Assembly (NCBI RefSeq): GCF_000524195.1
Contig: NW_020170393.1
Location: 1,360,722-1,424,721 of the forward strand
Reading direction: 5' to 3'
Length of the DNA stretch: 64,000 nucleotides
Source: Echinococcus granulosus
Lineage: Eukaryota > Platyhelminthes > Cestoda > Cyclophyllidea > Taeniidae
How positions within the stretch are numbered: the stretch's first letter is position 1; each line of letters starts with the position of its first letter. The position numbers and the translations under genes were made by a program. This document shows, piece by piece, positions 51,224-63,164 of this stretch. The notes under the pieces are model-generated. The model had not been told where the DNA came from. It saw only the letters and a list, made by a program, of their open reading frames with translations, and made no database searches.

Positions 51224-51244
51224 CTCTCTCTCTCTCTCTCTCTC
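51224..51244. repeat. CT microsatellite
   Basis: About ten CT units, some 120 bases before the second assembly gap. Simple sequence of this kind may have contributed to the assembly break. Confidence 0.9.
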
Positions 51245-51365
51245 GTGGTTGTTAACACCTCCACTGACCACGCCGGTTACGCCTCCTCTACCTCGGCCTC
51301 CTCCTCCTCATATTGCTCCAGCCAAACTCAGGCTTCAAGTGGGCTTAAATTTCAAAATGTCACTG

Positions 51366-51465
51366 NNNNNNNNNNNNNNNNNNNNNNNNNNNNNNNNNNN
51401 NNNNNNNNNNNNNNNNNNNNNNNNNNNNNNNNNNNNNNNNNNNNNNNNNNNNNNNNNNNNNNNNN
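51366..51465. other. assembly gap of 100 N
   Basis: Exactly 100 unknown bases, a placeholder gap. Frames that appear to cross it are not meaningful. Confidence 0.98.
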
Positions 51466-51908
51466 ATGTCTTAGCTGTTGTCTTCGTTAGGTTGTATTAC
51501 AAATTGACAGATTTTGATAACTGTGTGGTCTGTAATAGTCGCATTTCACATCACTGTCTTCTTGAGGGAAAGCCAAGTTGTTGGATTTTTAAATGGAGTA
51601 TCCTTTTATTACTCACCATATGGTCCGCTATTTTTCACTTTATAGAGCTCTTGTAAGTGTGTGATTTTGTGAAGAAAATCTAGGATTTTTAATAAATAGG
51701 TGCGTGCTTAAAAATTTCTCAAGGTCTATGTTGAACTCTCAGTCGTTGAGCCAAGGCATTTATCCTCGGTTCACATTGTAAATATGTTCCGGGAGATATT
51801 TCTTTCTCCAACACTTGTAACAAGAAAAAAGTATACATATTTCATCCTGTAAGTTATACCAACGTTAATGCTAGTATGATAGGGACCATTTAACGCTTTT
51901 GATACAAG

Positions 51909-51926
51909 CGTCACAAATAGGTGACG
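51909..51926. repeat. palindromic motif copy 10
   Basis: Reads cgtcacaaataggtgacg, with both outer arms intact and a changed core. The left flank (tttaacgcttttgatacaag) resembles the left flank of copy 11 (cttaacgcattcgctaccag). Confidence 0.7.
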
Positions 51927-54900
51927 TGAGACATGGTCGCCAACGGATTGGTTTATTTTGAAATAATAAGAGGAATTTCATGCTTTCCTGTTTCAAAAGT
52001 AATTGCAGTTTTATGGCTTTTTTGCCACGATAGATTGAGGTAGCTATCAGGCATGTAGTGGTCGGGTTCCCTTCGCGACCCAGCTTAATCGCACTTTGTT
52101 GCCTACCGGTACGGTTTCATTCACATCCGATCTTGTATTCTTACCAACGACATTTTCCATGCCCACCCCTTTACAGAACAGGATAATTAATCAAGTGAGC
52201 TTATTAGTCACCACAAAGTGCAGTTAGGATCTTATAAATGGAATGCAAACAGCCCCATTTTTCATTCTAATTCTAACTGAACTTTAGCGGCAACTGCGGA
52301 ACCGCTCTTTGCCACTGGTGCACAGCCGTGTCTATCCAGCGGAAATCGGAAAATTTGTGGGCACCATCGCCAGATTCCAGGTGACCAGGTGTGCCAAGCG
52401 GTGCTGTTTAAGGCAGTAAAACTATAGATAACGGTGATCCGAGGAGGCACGACTTGACCGCATGCCTTTGAGGTAGGCGAGAGTAAGGTTCCCCGGTTTC
52501 CAAAGAATTCCAATTTGTCCTATGGGATAAATCTCCACTGATTTGCTTTTTTGAAGTCGTAAAGAAGTACTTTATCGGTGCTGTGTTGTTAAACCGGATC
52601 CCCTATTCATACGCGGCAGATTTCGACCACTATCTTCGGTTCTGGTGTTCTATTCGTGTCGTTCCGTTCAATGGTAAGCCAAGCCCTCTGCTCACTACCT
52701 AGTGAGGTTACATCCATGCTCACCTACCTTGTGGAGCCTTCTGAATGAACTTGCACGCCAAAGTACCCCAAGAATTATTCTGTTTCTAATGTGAAATAAT
52801 ACATACACGAAAGGAAAAGATAAATAAGGTTTTGGTGGTTACTAGCCGAGTTTTCGAGTGGAAACAGTTGGCGACTTGCTGCAGCCCCACCACTACATTT
52901 GGTAGTGCGCTTTCTTACTTTACCTTTTTCTAGAAATAAATGTTCTCTTTGAGGCTTTTGAACCTCCACCTCACCAGTTAGCAGTTACTAGAGTGTTATC
53001 TCGTCATTGTCAACTATCCTCTCGTGTGACTTGGCCTTAACAGAAGAAAATAAGATGAAAAACACTTTGTTTGAACATGTAACACATAATACATCATTCT
53101 GTACTAATTCTTCATCCACCTTTCTCGTTGTCGCTGTCATAAGTAATACTGGGGCCAGGAAATTAGGCGGTTTCAGAATAGCCATTCTGGTACATAGGAC
53201 CGACAGTTAGATAAATGTCAGCCCTCGGAGCGGCCTTTTTATCTGGCGGAGGGATACAAAAGCTCCAGAGAAGTGTCAAATACAACAGATAATCTGGTAA
53301 ATACCTTGTCACTAACACTTCTCAAGATTTGTAGCAACAGAGGGCTACAGGTAAATCACAAACTAGGGAACAGAAGTTTTGAGCGTTTAGTAGTAAAACG
53401 CCTCTCATGGATTCATATAGCAGAATGATACCATTCCCAGAAGACCATGCGAAGCACGAGAGATTAAATCGAGGGTCAGGAAATATGCCCGAAACCTACC
53501 TACCCCTATAGGGTACAAATGGGAGGTGTAATGAACACTTCTTCAAAGACTGCCAACACTGGTGGACCATTGAGTAGAAGGTCTTATACCGCATCTTAAA
53601 ATGACATCCTCCTCGTCCGTTTTCACCTGGATTCTAAACGTCATGCAAAGGCGGAAGTTGCTGTCACCCAGTGCCTCGTAAGTTCAATGCTACAAGTTAT
53701 AGTAGCGAATGTTATAACGAAAAAATTATTTCAAAAGGTTTCCTACAATTAATTGCTTTTGCCATAAAAAAGATAGAAATGTTCTTGGTTATTCTGCAGT
53801 GCCGGTTAGCCATAAGTAATGCCTCCAGCACGAAAGTTCTTAATACAGTCCGCCAACAGAGTAAGGAACAGGTAAAACGTGTCTCCATCCTTGAGATTTG
53901 AAAGCCTTACCTTCGTCCTTTTAACACCTTGTATACTCATCACTTCTACTTTACATGTGCTTTCAGATCTCTTAAATCCACTTAAAATTTTTCTGGCCCT
54001 GAATAGGTCTAGCGAAATTCAAACAGTATCGTTCTGTAATTCGTCTTACATGCTATTGGTTAAAGGTTTGATAACTCTGAATAACTTTAGGACTGTATTC
54101 TTCCTAGTTTTGGGCCGTTTTATTCTACCTTGTCCTTTCCCTTGCTTTGGTGATTTGATCAGCCGGAAGATAACAACTAGTTGTTTACCCTCGAAATTAC
54201 GCCCCCGCCCACGAATACGAGGAAACTGACTGGTTGATAGCTCCGGTTTAGCGTGGAATAGCATCTCATCTTGGCGGCCAGACTAAATACAAGACCACCC
54301 GTTAATTGCCCTCAGAAAAAGCAAGATGAGGGGGCGGTAATAAGTGGAGTGGATTGGCACTCTGTGTCTCGAAAAAGCGAGAAACATCAGTTATTTATTG
54401 TTAAATGAAGTAGACCAACAGGTGGGGTTAGCATGGAAATATGCTCCCTTGATGAAGGTGATAGCCTGGAAAATCACTGTTCCCGTCTGTCGGATGGGCT
54501 TCAGGTAATGTCTATTAGCTCGTATTGTTAAAAAGGCCAGGTCTTCCTTGTGCCACCATTTATGGCGCAAAGTGCTCACCAATCGTCGGGTTAGTGCCGT
54601 CTGCCCTCTGACTGGTAAACTTTGTCCCAGTCATGTTTATGCGAATGAACGTCAGGCTCTCTGCTCAGGGTTTTCCAGTCTCTTTTGGGAAGTGAAAGTG
54701 GCCCAAGTTTATAAATGAGATTTGAAATAAAAGTGCCTAATATTTAAAGGAAACTATAAACTACGAGTAAATATTGTGCTTCCCAGTTTGGGTATCAATC
54801 ATGAGTCCATAGCTGACAACTGTGGATCTGTAGATCATTTACTTCTGAAGAGGCTGTTTAAGGATTTTAGCCTATTGAGAGGGTATTTTCGTTAGCGAAG

Positions 54901-55721
54901 GTAGAACTGAAAGTTACCGTCTGGCTTTGATTCCTTTAAACTATCCAATTATCTATATCCATGGTTTAAATACCTCTTGACGGGGTTACAGGTATGGCTT
55001 AGAGGCCAAGCCGCCGAGTGGGAGTACGTAGGCGGAGCCTTCAGTGCTCACGCAATCAAAACGGCGCTCCCCTTGGTTGGTGTCTACCGGCGACCATCGC
55101 AGTACAGCCGGTGGTGTAAGGAAAACACCAACAAATCAACGGCGTCAGTCATCGAATTTGCTTGCAAGTGAGAAGCTTTATGACCGCAAAATCACTGGTC
55201 TCTTTGGCAATTCCACTAAATGGGGGGTTTCATTCTGTTTGGGAATTGCGTTAGGGAAGAGGAATACACTAACTGTCTCATATGTCCATTTATAATTGTA
55301 AAACACTAATCTAAAAGCAGAGTTAGTTTTTTTTAAAAAATAAGGTATCATAATGTTCTTCCTCACCTTGTTGTTCTCACTTCAGTGCTGCCTACCATCA
55401 CTGTCAGGCTTCAGCCCAGTTAGTAGAGAAGTGGTTAGGTATCGTGTGTTCACTTCACTGACATCTTCATGCAGGCACGGTAGGCAGCTCCGCACCGAAC
55501 CTTTCCAGATAGTTCGCAGCTAGTGTAGCTTCAGCTGTTAGTAGCTTTCCTGCAGACCACGGAACTGGGGTAGTTGCAGTAGGCAGACGTCATTTTTAGC
55601 CCTTCTGTTAAGGGTCGTCACAGATTTCCCATCCGCAGCATATTCACCTCCTCTGTCCAGCTAAATTTTATCATCCAGCAGTAAAAATCAGGATAGATGT
55701 CCTTTATGGCCGGGTTTGTTT

Positions 55722-55829
55722 TCGGCTGCCACCAATGCGTCGCCCCGAGACATCTCTGAAGCCGAATGAAGGCATAATACCTTGGCAAAATGTGTTTTTC
55801 GATGACAGAAGGGTTGGGGGCTACTTGTG
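55722..55829 (-). repeat. unnamed dispersed repeat, copy E
   Basis: On the minus strand it reads AAGTAGCCCCCAACCCTTCT, then ATTCGGCTTCAGAGATGTCT and CGGGGCGACGCATTGGTGGC, aligning with copies A and D. Confidence 0.55.
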
Positions 55830-56850
55830 AAATTGAAACGCAGCGTCCTAAGTGCCGTTTAATTCACCACTTAAAGTCTTGCAATGTATTCTTTGTTTGT
55901 TTATGGTAACTGCCAAATGATTCAAATCGTGTTTTGCAAGAAGACTAATCAGGGTTAAGAGGCAATAAAGTAGATGCAGGTTGTTCCTGGTCTGGAGAAT
56001 ACCGTGCTCTCTAGCTTTGAAAAGTGGTCAGGTCACTAAAAGAATTACTGGCAAGTGGCAGAGATACCAGAACGATGCAGTATTTGGGCTGTGGTAATCA
56101 ATTTCCCCCTGAGACTCGGAAAGAGAAAGCGTCAACTGCGCAATTGACAACGCATGTAGAATTCCGCAGGCATTGCACCTCCCCAAGAACTTCATTTTGA
56201 AATTTAAAAACACTGACTCCTAGTAAGTAAGACTTTTGAAAACGAAACTAAGCTTGGATCTACAGGGATTCCTTACAAATTGCGGTTGGTAAAGGGAAAC
56301 GATTTTACAGTAACACGAAGCAACAAGTATTCTGCTTGTGACTGATTAAATATCCTACTTCTTTTATAAGTTCAGAAAATAGATAGTGGAATATGTTACT
56401 TTTAAAATGAAAAATTAGAATTTCTCTAAAGAGAGAAATCCTGAAATGACATAAACAAAGTGTAAACTTATGCAGGAAGTGAAAGAAGTCATTCCCCAAA
56501 TGTTATAAGTTTATCCTTGGATGAGAAAACAACTTTGCCGCAATCAGCCTATAAATACAATTTTATAAGTAAAAATGCGGGAAATAGGTTGTCTAATTGA
56601 CCTCCCGACTGCCATGCAACAGGCGATGATCGGGCCCATTATTGAGAGGCTATGGCGTTGCCATCGCAATGGCCTCCATCAAACGAAACCCTTTATCTCC
56701 CAGTGGTGGTAGAATGTCACTTGTGCATTTGTTATTTGTTTATTTTCACCCTATAAAATTGGCTCTGGAACAATTTATCTATATGGTACATATCATCTGG
56801 ACCTGGGGGGAGAAGGGCAAAGGCGGTACTTTTATTGTGGCAACAACTGT

Positions 56851-56890
56851 TCTTCTTCTCCTCCTCCTCCTCCTCCTCCTCCTCCTCCTC
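56851..56890. repeat. CTT/CTC trinucleotide microsatellite
   Basis: A few CTT units followed by about ten CTC units. It gives poly-Leu or poly-Glu frames that are not genes. Confidence 0.9.
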
Positions 56891-58547
56891 GTCAGCACTG
56901 CCACCACCAATCACTTACTGTAATTTTTTCACTACGCTAAACAGCCTCTCAAAAGTGTTTTTTGTTTCTTTAGGTATATTGTAAAAGCCTAAAAAAGCTC
57001 ACATTTGAGGAAGGGTTTTCTTCGTTGCGAGTGTGGTGGTAGGGTTGCTGCTTTGTTTTTCATCTAAGCTGCATAGACAAAATGCAATATTCTAACAGTT
57101 GTGCTTTTTGTTTTTAAGAATCGCTGCCACCTGCAATACTACTTACTATAGTTTTAAGTAGGTCATCGCTTTCCAAAAGTATGGGGAAAATTAAACGCCC
57201 TTTTTTAATGGAATAAATACTGAGTAATTTCAATTAACCTCTATTAAGAATCTCTTGTTCATAAATTTTTTCACAGCAAATAAAAGTATGATATGTTACT
57301 GCTTAAAAATAATTGCTTTTGGACCGATCTTAAATGGCATAGCTCAGCTGACCAGCCAACTCAAAGTTTGGGCTACCTTTCATCTCTTCTTGCATTAAAA
57401 GAAACTATAATCAAAACTGTTGTGCCTGATTTTTATTAGACGTTATTTATCTGCAAAAAGTGGTAATATCCCGGCTTGTTGAAAACGGGGAGATGAATTA
57501 TGGCCTCGCTAGTACGACTTCCCACGGTAATGGCTAACGCAGGAGGTAATTTCATGAGAACATTAAAAGAGGCGTCTTTTGTACAAAAGGATTTTTATTT
57601 TACCCAAAATGCCCACCAAACACGAGACTTTGCCCATTGGCGAGACATTTACTGAGGTTCTTGGGTTAAAGCTGTCGAATCATACAAATTCGCTTCTACC
57701 TACTTCGAAAAAGTGTGAATGTGTTTAAAAGCTTCTACCATGATAAGCTGGAAATAGAAAGGAATGGTAATTACCAAAGTTATCTGTTTAACTCTGTGAA
57801 GCCCTCAGTCGCCGCGGTCTCATATACCATCTTAAAGTTATAGGGTTTTATCCTTGTCGTTTTCAGTAACTTGCCACCGGCCTTTCCGTACGTGCCTAAT
57901 GAAGTCTTGTCTTGAAGAGGAGTGGGGTGCTTCATTACCTCATATGATAGTGAGTGGGTGGAGGAACTCATTTTGTGGATGGGCAGAGGCTATAACTTAC
58001 TTCCTAAAAGGTCTGAATTTTTAAGGAATTCCCCAAAAAAATAGAACTTGACCTCTCTGAAATCAAACCTACAACTGACTTGTCATAACTACCCACCAAT
58101 TTCGGTTGCATGATATCGGGGAGAAAGATTTCTAGGCATACTTCCCACCTCCAGCAGAAATTAAATCCCCATGATTATCCCTATTTCAGACTGCTAAATT
58201 TTAAATTCTCCAAATCAGAATCACATTTAAGCACTAGGGGATCGAAAGCGATAATGTCAGGTAAAGTAGTATTTTTTTCCCTTGTTTTTATTTTCGCTTT
58301 TTTAATGTCACATTCAAGTTTAGTTACTTCCCTTAGCTGGATATTAATACAGCCTGAACACACCATGTAAATATCACATCGAAATCAAACTAAATTTGGA
58401 ATTTGAGGTAAAGTAGATAGTAGATAGTGCAAAAAAAATCCTAACAAGCTTCACAAATTTGTATTTGTAAAGTGCTTAGGGATTCCAAATCGCTTTTGGC
58501 AACTTGACGGGATAATTGCCGAAACTAGCCAGGGGGCACTTGTTAAA

Positions 58548-59112
58548 ATGAATTCCTCTAGACTGCGAATACTTCACCAATCTGTGTCGGTCTCATTTGA
58601 ATTAGGTTTAGCACCGACTAAAGGACAAGAGCTTGCAATTACAGCGGAGGATAACGACTTTGGAAAGCCATTCATTGTTGTGGTATCGTATCGTGCCCAA
58701 GAAGCACCCTCTCTGACATCCCTACTGGCGCTTTCGCATGTAAAGGTAGATTACTAACGTGCCAAACTTGTACACTTTAAAAAATTGTTCTGGAATGACA
58801 CATCGAAAGGGCCTAAAAAACCAAGGCGCCAGACACGTGGGTGTCAAGATTGGTTTATCTTTCAAGTGGAATTGCCTTGACCTTCCAGAAGTGTACAATG
58901 CATCTTTTACACTGTTTTGTCTCAAAATTGCGGTTAGTCACTTGATTTATAATGTTTCCTACCTCCAAGTTCACGCGGTTTTTGATGAGGCAGGCCATTT
59001 GTAAGGTCATCACTGTGCCCCAGTAAACATAGCAGTCACCGGCTTTGGGGCAGACAAGTGTTGTTCGCACAGGTAGTTGAAAACCACTGGAACTGTGTTC
59101 TATGGTACGCAA
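58548..59112. other. open segments on both strands, possible unrecognised exon or relic
   Basis: A plus-strand frame at 58548-58757 (ELGLAPTKGQELAITAED...IVVVSYRAQEAPSLTSLL) ends at a donor-like AAAG|gtagat. A minus-strand frame at 58855-59112 contains GDCYVYWGTVMTLQMACLIK and is followed by a donor-like gtagga. Both read as plausible protein but I can place neither in a family or join them to other exons. Confidence 0.2.
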
Positions 59113-60017
59113 AGCCGATGAAATATATTTGGGCGCCTATTTATGGAAATTGGAAGCAATGTTGGCAAATAGTCGATTTAAGATCTTCAGTCTATGGAGT
59201 TTCGGCCACCGTCTCAGTGTCAGAATGTTAAACCTTCTCTCACATCACTATGCCTCCGTGCGCCTTCAAAGACGACTCGAACATTGCAGCAGTGACATAG
59301 TGATATCGAAATAAACCCTAGATAGTTTACGTTGTGGTAGCTGACGCGGGAAGTTGACCAAGGGGAGCGCTCAAAAGAGGAGAGGGGTTATGTAATACAA
59401 TGGTTGTTTAACTTTCGGTTATGGTAAAGAGCCACTTTAAGTTTGGCAAAAATAATATTTATTGTTAAAGCCTGGGTTGGCTAATTTTACAGTCTTTATC
59501 AGAATGCTAGAAATATATCCTTGTTAGTTGGGCCAGGCACATAAGGACTAATGCTAGGATTGAGGTTTTACTAGGATGTTATTCATTTCAAAGATTGTGT
59601 GCATGAGTAACTATAAATTATAGAAGAAAATAATCAAGTGGTCTAATAGAGGACGGAAAAATTGCTGCTCCTAAATATCTTAAAACACTCCGTTGCAAGT
59701 ATCAGTTGTTTACTTTGAAGCGTGTCTATGAAATTTGAGATTACACAACATTCTAGAGCTAATTAAAGTTAGGAGTAAAAAAATACATTTTGTACCTCAA
59801 ATGATTTTAAATTTTGCAACCAAGTTAAAAACACCTCATTTGGAGAACTCGAAACCAATTGAAAGTGTGTATGCAAATTGGCTTATTTTTGATTCTCAAG
59901 GTCGTAGGCGGCTCCTACGGAATTATCGCCCTGTTCTTCATTAGGTTGAAAGATGGTTTGTTCCATGTGATACTTGTTGATGAATTTTAGGAGTACAAAT
60001 TTTTTTTTGGTGACTTT

Positions 60018-60326
60018 ATGGACTTTGCGAGAGGGTCCATCACACAGGCCAATAAATACCTTCGAAGATATGAACCACTTGAAATTGTTTTGCAAACACT
60101 CTTTGCTATCGTGTCTGTATTCTTGACGATACGAGCCTTCAATGCGCTTTCTGGAGGTTTTCAAGTCAAGACTTTTGTGTTCAAATTTGTCACAAGTCTC
60201 CCATATCTGCGTGAAATCAAAAAGAAAAAGCTTCAAGAGGCTAAAAAGGACATTTTCAAAACTGTTCATGGCAAACTGTGCAAACTCGGCTACCGAACTT
60301 GTTTGCCCTCGATGTCTAGCTCAGTC
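60018..60326 (+). CDS. SGPL1: S1P lyase exon 1
   Basis: Encodes residues 1-103 with the ER membrane anchor. The donor gtaaat starts a 35-nt intron. Both ends are in phase 0. Confidence 0.85.
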
Positions 60327-63164
60327 GTAAATTTGGAAGTGCTGTATATTCCTGCGTTTAGAGTGAAGTTCTTAAGGTAGCAAGCTCCTACCACTCAAGC
60401 TCTGCTGTGTCTTGGAAGGATGGCCGAATGTCAGGTGCTGTTTACCCTTCAAACAGTGGATTGAATGAGCTACTAATCGAGGTGAGATTCCGAAATTACA
60501 TAAAATTGTTTTCTTGCGCAAATTAAACATGAACTTCCTTGATGTATCTAGTCGAAGATACTTGTTGGTCTTGATGCTATCTCAAATCCGGGTCTGGGAG
60601 AGGCCATGAAGCAAGAAGACAGAGTCATTTCTTTTGGTGTTTTGAAGCTTCTTTCCCTTTTATATAACAAGTTTTATCCTCTAGTCAAGGTGATTTCCTA
60701 ATACAATAGAGTCGTCTTGAAAATTTGGGTTTACATTTACTAAGCGACAGAAGCGTTTTATTTCAGATTCAAAAGATGACGCTCTGGTCCAACCCTTTGC
60801 ATGTGGACGCCTTTCCAGCTGTTCGTCGGATGGAAGCGGAGGTAGTTCGAATGTGCCTTACCATGTTTAATGGGGATTCTGAAAGCTGCGGCACCGTAAG
60901 TTTCCACCTTCAAAAATTGTCTAATTGTGGTACTGAAATCGCGTTTCCCAGCGGAAAACAGAATTTTTATGCACTTCATCACTTCTGGATGTGTCCATAT
61001 AACGTCTGGGCCCTTTCAATGTTTATTGCAATGACTTTCTGTTCATGTGATCCTGTTTATGTCATAATTTCATGCTGATTCTGGAACTATTGACAAATTT
61101 GGTGTTTGGTTGCATAATCAGCCTTCTTAAAGCTTCATACATCCGGCTTGAAGATCCGTTCTAATTTTTTCAAGCTATCTGAAAATAGTTTTGCCCGTTT
61201 CTGATTATTTATTTTCCTGACTCATGCAATGGCTGGGGGAAATTTTTCGTAGGCTTACCACTTAGATTTATGCAAGGCGACCTTATTAGTTTTGTTTGAA
61301 TTCCGAAAACAAATGCTCGAAGTCAAATCAAACCTCAGAGCTTGTGTCTGTTAATATGATGCAGTGGAATTTACTGAGCATCAAAATAAACAGTCAGATT
61401 GGATGCTTACAGTTTGGAAACAAAACTAGTTACGGTCATTACACATGACACCCCCTATTCAAACGATTTTTTAGAGTTTGCTTCAGCTTACTCCTTTCCT
61501 ACCTCCTGCTCCAAGGTTGGCAATTTTTGGCAGTCTTGTTTCTCAAACTTCAGATGACTTCTGGTGGGACAGAAAGTATAATGTTGGCGTGCCTGGCCTA
61601 TCGCAATCGCGCCTACAAACTTGGCATCAAGGAGCCTGAAGTGTAGGTGTTTTGTAACTACTATCCCTTTGATCACTGGGACGTGGGAGGAAGCGAGAGA
61701 CTGACCGATTGGGTGTTTGAGTAGAGTCACATGCCACTGTCATAGGAGGTAAATCGCGAGAGCCTGATGAGGTCCGTTTAATCATGTACATAATTGGAAG
61801 AAATGTCATCGGTTTGCTATTCCCTCCAACTCCAACGCTGTGTGAAATCCCATGTCACCTTTTACACCTAATTTCTCAATTTAAAACCAAAAATCGTAGT
61901 ATTTGCAAAGTTATTTCAAGTCTTTCACGAATTAGCTATTCTAATTTACAAAATAACTATCATTATATGTAAGTACATGGCTTGAGTAGCTAAACACATA
62001 ATCAGTGGAACTTTTGGAACGCACTTTTCTGAATATTGCTGATCAACCAAATTGAGTGGGTTGTAGAAAACAAAAATAAGTTGTAAGATGCAGCTCATAT
62101 TTTCCTGTAGGATTAAGCACTCGTAGCAATTTCGGGTCCGCAGATTTGGTTGCCAAGGTACTGCATTGGCCTTGTTGGCATAGCAGCATTTAAATTCGAC
62201 GACGAATGTCGTAAATTTTCCCCCTTGTCAGCATCCCAAGTTGGGATGTTAGGAATTGACACGATTTGACACCACTAGTGGTGTGCTGGGGGAGAGGTGG
62301 AAAGTGACTGAACTCCAGAATAGCAGCAATAGCTTTTATGCATAATTCTATACAGGTGATATGTATCCCCACATTCACTCTACTATTCATCGCTTTGCCA
62401 ATCTTTTTTTACAGGGTCATTCCTATCTCGGCTCATGCTGCTTTCGATAAGGTAATATATCTTGTTCCAACTTTATCCCTTTATAACCATCATTCATTGT
62501 GAAATCGGAGTTGGATTTTAGCCTTAATAACCCGTCTGCGGCCTGAATAAGTTCAGTTATCTTCAGGTTTTCAAATAAGGTTTATCGGCCTCACGATCAC
62601 CATGAATGCCACTTTACTGTCCCGTTGTTTCTTGATAAAGGGATGATACTATCCAAAGAATAGTTCCAGTTTCTGTGATTATTTATCTCAATTTTTGAAG
62701 GACATTTATGAGGGTGTGTCCAATAAGTTGACAGTGTGAATAGCTAACGAGTTTTTCGAAGTTCCTTCCGTTGCAAATGGTTTTCTTAGTCTTAGGATCG
62801 AGGCATTCATCTAGGCGAGCTGAGCCGAGACCGGGGCTACGAATAATCCCGTAATCAAAGCAACTGTGATGAAAGCGGGTACTTCTCAAACAACACGTGA
62901 ATCTTGGTCATACCATTTGTAAAAATTTAGCAGGATCGTTGATTGATACTAAACTATTTAAATACGTGACTTGGTTCAAGTATGGCTGGTTTCGAAACAC
63001 AGCTTATCTTCTCTTCGAATTTGTATCATATTTGTTAAGCGGTCTTTGTTTTGCAGGCTGGCAGCATGATGAATATCCGCGTGAAGAAGGTTCCTCTGGA
63101 CCCGAAAACATTTAAGGTCGACTTGAGAGCTATGAAACGTGCCATTACACGAAGGACCTGCATG
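60018..63164 (+). CDS. SGPL1: sphingosine-1-phosphate lyase, first six exons (partial, continues past the window)
   Basis: The exons are 60018-60326, 60362-60481, 60767-60895, 61554-61642, 62415-62451 and 63057-63164, all GT-AG and phase-matched (264 codons). The enzyme is a PLP-dependent ER membrane lyase that cleaves sphingosine-1-phosphate to phosphoethanolamine and a long-chain aldehyde, the exit step of sphingolipid breakdown. Visible evidence: an N-terminal anchor helix (about 22-43) after YEPLE, basic [63 protein letters not shown], then [12 protein letters not shown] with the histidine that stacks on PLP, and [16 protein letters not shown]. These match the animal lyase in order and spacing. 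The PLP lysine and C-terminal half lie beyond 64000. Met at 60018 is preceded by an in-frame stop at 59988, so it is the likely start. Confidence 0.93.
60362..60481 (+). CDS. SGPL1: S1P lyase exon 2
   Basis: Acceptor ctgcgtttag, donor gtgaga, phase 0. Encodes [20 protein letters not shown] and GRMSGAVY, matching the EGRASGAVY block of animal lyases. Confidence 0.9.
60767..60895 (+). CDS. SGPL1: S1P lyase exon 3
   Basis: Acceptor gttttatttcag, donor gtaagt, phase 0. Encodes [20 protein letters not shown] and [10 protein letters not shown]. Confidence 0.93.
61554..61642 (+). CDS. SGPL1: S1P lyase exon 4
   Basis: Acceptor tctcaaacttcag, donor gtaggt, phase 0 in and phase 2 out. Encodes [20 protein letters not shown], the PLP-phosphate-binding TSGGTES block. 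Confidence 0.93.
62415..62451 (+). CDS. SGPL1: S1P lyase exon 5 (37 nt)
   Basis: Acceptor tttttttacag, donor gtaata, phase 2 in and phase 0 out. Encodes [12 protein letters not shown], which contains the conserved PLP-stacking histidine. Confidence 0.9.
63057..63164 (+). CDS. SGPL1: S1P lyase exon 6
   Basis: Acceptor tttgttttgcag, donor gtgagt, phase 0. Encodes [20 protein letters not shown] and [16 protein letters not shown]. Confidence 0.92.

Larger units (their letters stand above)
36852..51365. other. long intergenic or intronic region, no gene recognised
   Basis: I found no exon I can assign on either strand. The longest frames (140 codons at 37574-37996 minus, 156 codons at 41495-41965 minus, 97 codons at 40570-40863 plus, 98 codons at 49020-49316 minus) show no known domain. 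The region holds five palindromic motif copies, two copies of the CCAGTAGCCCC-core repeat and a poly-G/poly-A tract. It may be an intron of an unseen gene or true intergenic DNA. Confidence 0.45.
51466..60017. other. intergenic region upstream of sphingosine-1-phosphate lyase
   Basis: No gene recognised. Short frames at 52262-52513 minus, 53879-54264 (both strands), 54977-55171 plus and 58548-59314 have no known domain. The region holds palindromic copy 10, one CCAGTAGCCCC-core repeat and a CTC microsatellite. The right end must contain the promoter of the lyase gene. Confidence 0.45.

Noticed and set aside
56642..56923. Poly-Leu and poly-Glu frames on the two strands
   Set aside because: They are produced by the CTC/GAG microsatellite.
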